Both the position numbers and the translations under genes were made by a program. A model generated the notes under the pieces. It saw nothing but the letters and a program-made list of their open reading frames with translations, was not told the origin of the DNA and did not search any database. DNA of 15,227 nt from an uncultured Faecalibacterium sp. (GTDB lineage: Bacteria > Bacillota > Clostridia > Oscillospirales > Ruminococcaceae): assembly GCA_934511465.1 (NCBI GenBank), contig CAKSWG010000039.1, positions 1-15,227 of the forward strand, given 5' to 3'. This document shows, piece after piece, positions 5,266 to 10,868 of the stretch; position 1 is the first letter of the stretch; every line of letters starts with the position of its first letter.

Positions 5266-6753
5266 GAAAACGAAAAAAAGTCCGGCGATAAATATTCAAA
5301 GCTTGCCGGCAACACATTGATCTTTGCCATTTCCAGCTTTTCGTCAAAGCTGCTCACCCTGATCGTGCAGCCGTTCCTGACCTATGCAATGGCGGAAATT
5401 TCCGATCTGGGCCTTTCCAAGATCCTGAGCCAGTACGCGAACCTGCTCATCCCGTTCGTGTCCATGGGCATGTCCAACGCCATCATCCGCTTTGGTCTGG
5501 ACAAGGGCAACAGCGAAAAACAGGTGTTCACCAACGGCCTGCTGACCATTCTGGGCGGCTTTGGCCTTCTGGTGCTGTGCTGGCCCATTGCGCAGTTTCT
5601 GCCCGATATGGCACAGTACGGCCTGCTCATCTACATCTATGTGCTCATGAGCTGCCTGCGCACCCTGTGCACCCAGTTCGTGCGCAGCCGTCAGTGGAAC
5701 AAGCTGGTGGCCGTGGACGGCGTGCTGTGCACCGTGGCCACCATGGCTTTCTACGTGCTGTATCTGGTGGGCTTCAAGTGGGGTGCCAACGGCTACCTGC
5801 TGGCCATCATCAGCGGCGACCTTGTCAGCGTGCTGTTCCTCTCCGTTACCGGAAAGCTGTGGAACTATGTGGAGCTGAAGGGCGTCAACAAAAACCTCTG
5901 GAAGCAGATGCTGCGCTTCTCGCTGCCCATGATCCCGGCACAGATCAGCTTCTGGATCATCAACGCATCTGACCTGTTCTTTGTGCGTGAAATGTGCAGT
6001 GGTCTGGACGGCCACAACGGCGACGCATGGAGCGGCCTGCTTTCCACCGGCTACTTCCTGCCCACCATCCTGACCACGCTGGGCCTGATCTTCTACGATG
6101 CATGGCAGCTTTCCGCTGTGACCGAGGAGGAGGGGCGCGCAAAGTTCTTTACCCAGATCTTCCGCACCTATTCCAGCGTGCTGTTCTGCTGTGCTGCCGG
6201 CATCATCTGGCTGTGCCGTCCGGTGATGCACGTGATGAAGTCCAACTACTACTACGCATGGCACTTTGTGCCGTTTCTGGTGCTGGCGTCCACGTGCAGC
6301 TGCTTCAACCAGTTCATGAACAGCGTGTACGTGGTGAACAAAAAGTCCACCCGCAGCATGATCACCATGATGGCGGGCGCTGTGAGCAACTGCATCATGA
6401 ACTACTTCTTTATCAAGGCTTGGGGCCCGGTGGGCGCTACCTATGCATCCTTCCTTGGCCTTGCGCTGGTATTCACCCTGCGCGCCATCGACGCCCACGG
6501 CATGATCGGGATGCAGGTGCATCCGGGCCGCGTGCTGGTGAATGCGGCCGCGCTGGTGGCAGAAGCCTTTGTGCTGCTGGCCGAAACGCCGCTCTACGGC
6601 CTGTGGACCGGCATCATCACGGCGCTGATCATCCTGTACAACTTTGCCGGTGTGTGGGCCATGGCCCGCGTGCTGCTGCCCAAACTGCTGGGCCGCCGCG
6701 GCAAGGCGCTGGTGCGGGTGATCGATGGCTGGATGGCACCGAAGAAAGCCTGA
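5263..6753 (+). CDS. Oligosaccharide flippase family membrane protein (Wzx/MVF-type)
   Basis: The product has 496 residues, a typical size for polysaccharide flippases with 12 to 14 membrane segments. The N-terminal NTLIFAISSFSSKLLTLIVQ followed by LSKILSQYANLLIPFVSMGM is the characteristic first-helix region of polysaccharide-biosynthesis proteins of the MOP superfamily (PF01943/PF13440). Members move lipid-linked glycan units across the cytoplasmic membrane for surface polysaccharide assembly; the particular glycan is unknown. It stands alone: the glycan genes usually found beside Wzx are absent, although a family 2 glycosyltransferase lies about 4 kb away. Translation starts at TTG. The hairpin at 6800-6869 is its terminator. 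Confidence 0.9.
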   Translation: MENEKKSGDKYSKLAGNTLIFAISSFSSKLLTLIVQPFLTYAMAEISDLGLSKILSQYANLLIPFVSMGMSNAIIRFGLDKGNSEKQVFTNGLLTILGGFGLLVLCWPIAQFLPDMAQYGLLIYIYVLMSCLRTLCTQFVRSRQWNKLVAVDGVLCTVATMAFYVLYLVGFKWGANGYLLAIISGDLVSVLFLSVTGKLWNYVELKGVNKNLWKQMLRFSLPMIPAQISFWIINASDLFFVREMCSGLDGHNGDAWSGLLSTGYFLPTILTTLGLIFYDAWQLSAVTEEEGRAKFFTQIFRTYSSVLFCCAAGIIWLCRPVMHVMKSNYYYAWHFVPFLVLASTCSCFNQFMNSVYVVNKKSTRSMITMMAGAVSNCIMNYFFIKAWGPVGATYASFLGLALVFTLRAIDAHGMIGMQVHPGRVLVNAAALVAEAFVLLAETPLYGLWTGIITALIILYNFAGVWAMARVLLPKLLGRRGKALVRVIDGWMAPKKA

Positions 6754-6777
6754 CCGTTACAAATAGACGTAAGGATC

Positions 6778-6870
6778 GGACCGTATCGCTCCCCAAAACA
6801 AAAGCATGTGCATCACAAATTCATCGAAAATTTCTGATTTTCGATAAACTTTGTTGCACATGCTTTTTTG
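6778..6870. repeat. Hairpin repeat C, copy 1 (left of the lipoprotein island)
   Basis: The core (6800-6867) begins AAAAGCATGTGCATCACAAA and ends TTGTTGCACATGCTTTT. Its left flank, ACCGTATC...TCC.CAAAACA, recurs in inverted orientation on the right side of copy 2 (7647-7717), while the core itself is in the same orientation in both. The two copies bracket the gene at 7040-7567. Confidence 0.8.
6800..6869 (+). terminator. Long-stem terminator of the flippase gene
   Basis: Three stacked stems: AAAAGCATGTGCA (6800-6812) with TGCACATGCTTTT (6855-6867), ACAAA (6815-6819) with TTTGT (6850-6854), and TCGAAAA (6824-6830) with TTTTCGA (6838-6844). Six T residues follow. It lies about 45 bases after the flippase stop codon. 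Confidence 0.85.
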
Positions 6871-6902
6871 TGAAAATATACCATAAATTGGAGAAAAAAT
6901 TT

Positions 6903-6944
6903 TCAAAATCGACGCGAAAGACGTCAAAATCGGCGTGAATCGAT
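6903..6944 (+). repeat. Tandem 21-base direct repeat upstream of the poly-G promoter
   Basis: Two units, 6903-6923 and 6924-6944, both begin TCAAAATCG and share CG, GAA and further positions. The period of 21 bases is two turns of DNA, and the second unit ends two bases before the candidate -35. This is the layout of a tandem regulator site; which protein binds is unknown. Confidence 0.6.
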
Positions 6945-6945
6945 A

Positions 6946-6976
6946 TTGCAGGTGGGGGGGGGGTATGAGGTATACT
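6946..6976 (+). promoter_or_regulatory. Promoter with a ten-G tract in the spacer
   Basis: TTGCAG (6946-6951) and TATACT (6971-6976) flank a 19-base spacer that contains G10 at 6954-6963. Two fewer G would give the optimal 17-base spacing. The -35 is weak, which fits an activated promoter. It drives the Tat lipoprotein gene at 7040, leaving a leader of about 57 bases. Confidence 0.6.
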
Positions 6977-7039
6977 ATAAAATACAAAGAGGCTGAAGGA
7001 CAGCCAAACAAAAAACGGCTTAGAAGGGAGGGCAAGAAT

Positions 7040-7567
7040 ATGTCTTATAAAATCAGTCGCCGCAAGTTCATGAAGGTATCGGCAGCAGCTGCTGCGGCAG
7101 CCGCAATGGTTTCGCTTACGGGTTGTGTTCCGGCAGATACAACTCCGGCAGCACCGAGCGCTCCGCCGTTTAACAAGAAGCAGACCATTGCAAACGGGAT
7201 CGAGGTGAACTTTAAGAAAACAGAGCTCTATAAGGGAACGTATCTGGCATTTATTGATGTGACGATCCCGCAGGGGTACTTGAAGGGAAATGACAGCATC
7301 TATATAAAGCCGTCTGATTTCAGCGCAAAGCTGGACGGAAAAGATGTAGCGGCTGAACAGATCAGCGTGACCTATGGCGGAGTCCCATGGTCGAAAGTTG
7401 ACGACAGCGGTCTCCGTACATACAGTGGCAACTCACGTGAGTTCCTAATCAAAGTGACCGGCCCTGCTGGCGCAAGCAAGCTGCAAGTATCGTATACCTT
7501 CAAATATGGTGAAGTGAAAGAGACAGCCACGGCCGAAGGGGACGTGAGCGCAGAAACGGCACAGTAA
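7040..7567 (+). CDS. Tat-type lipoprotein of unknown function
   Basis: The product has 175 residues from the ATG at 7040, which follows GGGAGGG with a seven-base spacer. The N-terminus combines a twin-arginine motif (SRRKFMK, 6-12), an alanine-rich hydrophobic stretch and a lipobox LTGC with Cys29, predicting export by Tat and lipid anchoring at the outer face of the membrane. A low-complexity proline/alanine linker (31-42) precedes a beta-rich domain of about 115 residues (FKKTELYKGTYLAFIDVTIP, SKLQVSYTFKYGEV). I do not recognise a family. By eye the gene and its flanks are less GC-rich than the neighbours, which suggests foreign or fast-evolving sequence. It has its own promoter with a poly-G spacer and is flanked by two copies of hairpin repeat C. 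Confidence 0.85.
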   Translation: MSYKISRRKFMKVSAAAAAAAAMVSLTGCVPADTTPAAPSAPPFNKKQTIANGIEVNFKKTELYKGTYLAFIDVTIPQGYLKGNDSIYIKPSDFSAKLDGKDVAAEQISVTYGGVPWSKVDDSGLRTYSGNSREFLIKVTGPAGASKLQVSYTFKYGEVKETATAEGDVSAETAQ

Positions 7568-7572
7568 AAAAT

Positions 7573-7617
7573 AGCGGCTGTTGGACATCGTTTCAGCTGA
7601 AAGTGCAGCAGCTGTTT
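7573..7617 (+). terminator. Weak terminator after the Tat lipoprotein gene
   Basis: AGCGGCTG (7573-7580) pairs with CAGCAGCT (7606-7613) with one mismatch, enclosing the palindrome TTTCAGCTGAAA, and is followed by GTTTTC. The stem is imperfect, so the better hairpin at 7647-7696 may do most of the work. Confidence 0.45.
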
Positions 7618-7646
7618 TCAAAATCAAACGCATAATCCAATAATTC

Positions 7647-7717
7647 AAAAAGCATGTGCATCACAAATCCATCGAAAATTTGTTGCACATGCTTTTGTTT
7701 TGAGGATGGATACGGTT
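7647..7717. repeat. Hairpin repeat C, copy 2 (right of the lipoprotein island)
   Basis: AAAAGCATGTGCATCACAAA then CATCGAAAATTTGTTGCACA match copy 1 with one substitution and an internal deletion of about 18 bases. Its stem is AAAAGCATGTGCA with TGCACATGCTTTT (7684-7696). The right flank TTTTGTTTTGAGGATGGATA then CGGT is the reverse complement of the left flank of copy 1 at most positions. Confidence 0.8.
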
Positions 7718-7739
7718 TGACCCGTACACCTAATTGCAC

Positions 7740-7770
7740 AAAAATAGAGGCTGTCGCATGTGCAACAGCC
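7740..7770 (-). terminator. Terminator of the hydrolase gene
   Basis: On the minus strand GGCTGTTGCACATGCGACAG then CC folds as GGCTGT/ACAGCC plus a mismatch and GCA/TGC, and TCTATTTTT follows. It begins about 20 bases after the stop of the hydrolase gene and shares its stem with the terminator at 84-119. Confidence 0.8.
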
Positions 7771-7789
7771 CCAAAACGGATGCGGGAAA

Positions 7790-8719
7790 TCAGGCCAGCT
7801 GCTGTTCCAGCCAGCGGGCAATGTCTTCAAATACTTCCTGCTTGTTGGTTTCCACCAGAAGCTCATGCCGGGCGCCGGGGTACAGCTTGCACGCAATGTT
7901 CTGCACACCGGCATCTTTCAGGCTCTGGATGGCGCGGCGCACGCCCTTGCCCTGTTCGCCCACCGGGTCGGCGTCGCCGGCAAGGAACAAAAGCGGCAGG
8001 TCTTTGGGCATCTTTGCAAGAAATGCCGGGTCGTGCAGGCGCAAAATGCCGCTGAACATGCTGTAGTAGGCATTCAGCGTAAAGGTAAAGGTGCAGCGCT
8101 CGTCGGCCAGATATTTATCCACCTCGGCGGCGTCGCGGTTGAGCCAGTCGTGGGTGGTGCGGCCCTCCAGCCCCTTGTTGTAGCCCAGAAAAGAGAGGTT
8201 GGCCACAAGCTTGCTGCGGTACTGCCAGCCGTGAAAAGCGGCCAGCACCCGGCAGGTGGTCTTGGCAAACTGCACCAGCGCTTTGGGCTGGAAGCCGGTG
8301 CCCATGATGATGGCACCATCCAGCTCTTTGCCGTACTCGCACAAATACTGCCGTGCGTAGAACGAGCCCATGCTGTGCCCCAACAGGAAGTACGGCACGC
8401 CCGGGTACAGCTGCTTTGTGCGCACCGTCATGGCGTGCAGGTCGGCCAGCACGGCGCGGTTGCCGTCCGGCTGGGCAAAATAGCCGTAATCCGCCTTGGT
8501 GCGGATAGAGCCGCCATGGCCCAAATGGTCGTGGCCGGTAACAAGAATGCCGCGCGCGGCAAGGTATTCTGCCAGCGGCTTATACCGGTCAATAAATTCC
8601 ACCATGCCGTGGGACAGCTGCAAAATGGCTTTTACCTCGCCCTCCGGTACACAGCGGAAGGCGTGCAGCGTGCGGCCCGGCACGGTGGAAGGAACGGTAA
8701 AATCGATCATCTGGCTCAT
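7790..8719 (-). CDS. Alpha/beta hydrolase, monoacylglycerol-lipase/lysophospholipase type
   Basis: The product has 309 residues and shows the serine-aminopeptidase/Hydrolase_4 (PF12146) pattern: oxyanion region LQLSHGMVEFIDRY (33-46), DHLGHGGS (64-71), nucleophile elbow GHSMGS with Ser116, the acid in LAGDADPVG (likely Asp251) and catalytic His285 in PGARHELL. It probably hydrolyses monoacylglycerols or lysophospholipids; substrate is inference. No signal peptide, so it is cytoplasmic. AAAGGAGG lies seven bases before the ATG. It is the second gene of an operon, 24 bases after the AbrB-family regulator, and ends at the terminator at 7740-7770. Confidence 0.92.
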   Translation of the reverse strand: MSQMIDFTVPSTVPGRTLHAFRCVPEGEVKAILQLSHGMVEFIDRYKPLAEYLAARGILVTGHDHLGHGGSIRTKADYGYFAQPDGNRAVLADLHAMTVRTKQLYPGVPYFLLGHSMGSFYARQYLCEYGKELDGAIIMGTGFQPKALVQFAKTTCRVLAAFHGWQYRSKLVANLSFLGYNKGLEGRTTHDWLNRDAAEVDKYLADERCTFTFTLNAYYSMFSGILRLHDPAFLAKMPKDLPLLFLAGDADPVGEQGKGVRRAIQSLKDAGVQNIACKLYPGARHELLVETNKQEVFEDIARWLEQQLA

Positions 8720-8743
8720 GGCAGAGCCTCCTTTGTGTGTTTT

Positions 8744-8995
8744 TTACAGCGCACCGATCTTGCGGCGGCAGGCAGGGCAGATGCAGTAGCCCGCAAACTG
8801 CACCGAGGCCTCGTCCACCTCACCGCAGAAATCGCAGCTACCGGCAGGACGGTGCTTTTTGAGCACGATGGAATCGCCATCCACAAAGATCTCAAGCTTG
8901 GTGTCCGTGTCCAGATGCATACTGGTGCGCAGCTCTTTGGGCAGAACGATGCGGCCCAATGCGTCGATGCCGCGGACGATACCGGTACTTTTCAT
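8744..8995 (-). CDS. AbrB/SpoVT-family DNA-binding regulator with a C-terminal cysteine pair motif
   Basis: The product has 83 residues. MKSTGIVRGIDALGRIVLPK (1-20) then ELR is the signature of the AbrB swapped-hairpin DNA-binding domain, as in AbrB, Abh and SpoVT; these dimers or tetramers bind AT-rich promoter DNA in transition-state or sporulation control. The C-terminal half carries C54-x2-C57 and C73-x2-C76 (plus C71), which looks like a small zinc-binding knuckle. The start at 8995 is chosen from the family N-terminus and lies about 11 bases after AAGGAG; in-frame ATGs farther upstream would add non-homologous residues. It leads the operon with the hydrolase and has a near-consensus promoter, possibly self-regulated. 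Confidence 0.92.
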   Translation of the reverse strand: MKSTGIVRGIDALGRIVLPKELRTSMHLDTDTKLEIFVDGDSIVLKKHRPAGSCDFCGEVDEASVQFAGYCICPACRRKIGAL

Positions 8996-9078
8996 AGTAT
9001 ACCATTCTCCTTCATTCATTTTCCCGCAATAGCCAGTCCATGACACAACAGGAAAATTGTTCCAGTCTCGATATGCTC

Positions 9079-9107
9079 AGTATACAAAAAATAACACGGT
9101 TCGTCAA
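9079..9107 (-). promoter_or_regulatory. Strong promoter of the abrB-like/hydrolase operon
   Basis: On the minus strand TTGACG (9107-9102), 17 bases, then TATACT (9084-9079). The leader to the ATG at 8995 is about 77 bases. The T-rich spacer fits a strong sigma-A promoter and is a natural target for the AbrB-like product. Confidence 0.85.
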
Positions 9108-9192
9108 TGATTGCGTGTCAATTCGACAAAAAACAACCTTTTGTGTAAAAATGTATAAAATGTATCCGAGTGCTTTTCAGGGCAAATGCCGC

Positions 9193-9220
9193 TGTCCGCT
9201 GCGGCCCTTCCCGTGAAAAA
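9193..9220 (-). repeat. Conserved post-terminator tail, copy 1
   Basis: The sequence CGCTGCGGCCCTTCCCGTGA then AAAA (plus strand) recurs at 14399-14422 with almost no change. In both places it sits immediately downstream, in the minus-strand sense, of a C(UGCG)G-capped terminator stem whose own sequence is different. Confidence 0.75.
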
Positions 9221-9256
9221 GTAACTCCGAAACGACCGCAGTCGTTTCGGAGTTAC
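9216..9256 (-). terminator. Terminator of the antiporter gene, UGCG-capped
   Basis: A perfect 16-bp stem: GTAACTCCGAAACGAC (9221-9236) and its exact complement at 9241-9256. On the minus strand the loop is UGCG closed by C-G, a UNCG-class tetraloop, and TTTTT follows the stem. It lies about 70 bases after the antiporter stop codon. Confidence 0.9.
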
Positions 9257-9323
9257 AAACTATAAAAATAATTTATCCGCTGAATATGCCCAGAGTGAAA
9301 CGGAGGGCATTCTAAACCGCCGT

Positions 9324-10619
9324 TTATTCCGCAGCCACCGGCTCTTCCGGCTTGTTCTCCACGCGGGCGCTGGTGCGGCCTTCGGGCCGGATCTCGCCGG
9401 CGGCAGTCAGTGCGATCTTGGTCAGCGTGGGGCCGACCAGCTCGTATACCAGCACCGAGAACAGCACCACATTGCGCACCATGTGGCCGTCCGACAGCTG
9501 CGCTGCCGTAGCGGCCATGCCCAGCGCCACACCGGCCTGCGGCAGCAGCGTGATGCCGAGGTACTTCTGGATATCATTGCTGCAATGTGCCGCGCGGCTG
9601 CTGAGATAGGAACCGCTGATCTTACCGGCCGAGCGGGCAACGATGTACACCACGCCGATAAGCAGCACAAAGGGGTCGGCGAGGATGGTCAGGTCCAGCT
9701 CGGCGCCGGACAGCACGAAGAACAAAATGTTGATGGGGGACACCCAGCGGTCCAAGCGGTCCATCAGCTCCTCCGAGGTGGGGCAGATGTTGCAGAACAC
9801 GGTGCCGGTCATCATGCACACCAGCAGCAGCGAGAAGCCGCAGCGGGTGCCATTGATCTCAAATTCGGTCATGGAAATGCCTACCGTCAGCAGCACAAAG
9901 GCCACCGAGAGGCTCATGCGCTTGGAACGGGAGTGGAAGTAGACCTCCAGCAGGTTCAGCAGATAACCGGCGGCAGCGCCCAGCGCCAGCGAGAGCAGGA
10001 TCTCCAGCAGCGGCTCCGCAATGACGCTTATCGGGTCGATGCGGCCCTGTTCCAGAGCGTTTGCCACGCCGTAGGAGGCAGAGAACAGCACCAGACCCAC
10101 GGCGTCATCGATGGCGACCACCATCAGCAGCAGGTGGGTCAGCGGGCCGGAAGCCTTGTACTGCTTGACCACCATCAGAGTGGCGGCGGGCGCGGTGGCG
10201 GCGGCAATGGAGCCCAGCGTAATGGCCGATGCCAGAGAGATCACATCCGGGTGCAGGAAATGCAGCAGGATCAGCGCCGCATCCACCAGTGCCGTGGTGA
10301 TGACAGCCTGCGCGATGCCCACCGCGACGGCCTGTTTGCCCATCCGTTTGAGGGCGCTGAGCCGGAACTCGTTGCCGATGACAAAGGCGATGAAACCCAG
10401 CGCCACCTGTGTGAGGATGCCGTAGCCCTCCACCTGAGCCAGACTGCCAAAGCCGAAGCCGAGCCCGCTCAGGCCCAGCCGACCCAGAAAGAAGGGGCCA
10501 AGCAGCAGACCGGCCAGCAGATACGAGGTGACGGCCGGCAGGTTGAATACCTTTGCCGCGCGGGACAGCAGCAGGCCCGCGATCAGCGAAAGGGAAAGAC
10601 AGATAAGCATTTGTTCCAT
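9324..10619 (-). CDS. Cation:proton antiporter (CPA2 / Na+/H+ exchanger family)
   Basis: The product has 431 residues and about 12 to 13 membrane segments (PF00999). The opening LPAVTSYLLAGLLLGPFFLG (27-46) is the typical first-helix region. The central ATAPAATLMV (141-150) corresponds to the TAP/TDP unwound helix, and IDDAVGLVLF (170-179) carries the paired aspartates (171-172) that bind cation and proton. It would exchange Na+ or K+ for H+ at the cytoplasmic membrane. There is no C-terminal RCK/TrkA domain; the tail after about residue 405 is short and charged. ATG at 10619 is the only sensible start because an in-frame TGA lies two codons upstream. Its ribosome site is 42 bases away, across a stem-loop. 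Its own promoter and terminator make it monocistronic. Confidence 0.9.
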   Translation of the reverse strand: MEQMLICLSLSLIAGLLLSRAAKVFNLPAVTSYLLAGLLLGPFFLGRLGLSGLGFGFGSLAQVEGYGILTQVALGFIAFVIGNEFRLSALKRMGKQAVAVGIAQAVITTALVDAALILLHFLHPDVISLASAITLGSIAAATAPAATLMVVKQYKASGPLTHLLLMVVAIDDAVGLVLFSASYGVANALEQGRIDPISVIAEPLLEILLSLALGAAAGYLLNLLEVYFHSRSKRMSLSVAFVLLTVGISMTEFEINGTRCGFSLLLVCMMTGTVFCNICPTSEELMDRLDRWVSPINILFFVLSGAELDLTILADPFVLLIGVVYIVARSAGKISGSYLSSRAAHCSNDIQKYLGITLLPQAGVALGMAATAAQLSDGHMVRNVVLFSVLVYELVGPTLTKIALTAAGEIRPEGRTSARVENKPEEPVAAE

Positions 10620-10628
10620 GGGTCATGC

Positions 10629-10669
10629 GGGAACCGCGCGGATGGGCAGGCGGTTCCCATTCCTCCTTT
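10629..10669 (-). promoter_or_regulatory. Ribosome site separated from the start codon by a stem-loop
   Basis: In the minus-strand mRNA, AAAGGAGG (10669-10662) is followed three bases later by a perfect 9-bp stem, GGGAACCGC (10658-10650) with GCGGTTCCC (10637-10629), loop 12. Nine more bases lead to the ATG at 10619. Folding leaves about 12 unpaired bases between ribosome site and start; unfolded, the distance is 42 bases. No other ribosome site lies near the ATG. Confidence 0.7.
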
Positions 10670-10747
10670 AAAAAAGTACAGCAGCTGCATGCGAAAGGGA
10701 AAACCGAAAGGGGAACGCACTGCAGCGAAAAAAACGCATACACGGCC

Positions 10748-10776
10748 ATTATACTATCTGTCCAGACAAAAAGCAA
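10748..10776 (-). promoter_or_regulatory. Promoter of the antiporter gene
   Basis: On the minus strand TTGCTT (10776-10771), 17 bases, TATAAT (10753-10748). It gives a leader of about 120 bases that includes the stem-loop at 10629-10658. Confidence 0.8.
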
Positions 10777-10818
10777 CCGGAATATGGAGACCCGGCAAAG
10801 AGATCCGGTCGGGCAGAC

Positions 10819-10856
10819 AAAAGAAAAGGCTGTCATGCATTGTGCACGACAGCCTT
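10819..10856 (-). terminator. Terminator of the glycosyltransferase gene
   Basis: AAGGCTGTC (10826-10834) pairs with GACAGCCTT (10848-10856), and the interior ATGCA/TGCA-type pairing extends the stem. On the minus strand TTTTCTTTTG follows. It begins 13 bases after the glycosyltransferase stop codon. Confidence 0.88.
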
Positions 10857-10868
10857 GGATCGGATCGA

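Noticed and set aside
6954..6963. Poly-G tract as a G-quadruplex
   Set aside because: A single run of ten G lacks the separate G-runs of a standard intramolecular quadruplex; the promoter-spacer explanation is more specific. A sequencing artefact also remains possible.
8996..9001. TATACT on the minus strand immediately before the abrB-like start codon
   Set aside because: No -35 element at a suitable distance, and transcription from it would begin inside the coding region. The promoter at 9079-9107 is far better.
10658..10660. ATG directly after the AAAGGAGG upstream of the antiporter as the real start
   Set aside because: It is out of frame with the antiporter and only one base from the ribosome site, too close for efficient initiation.
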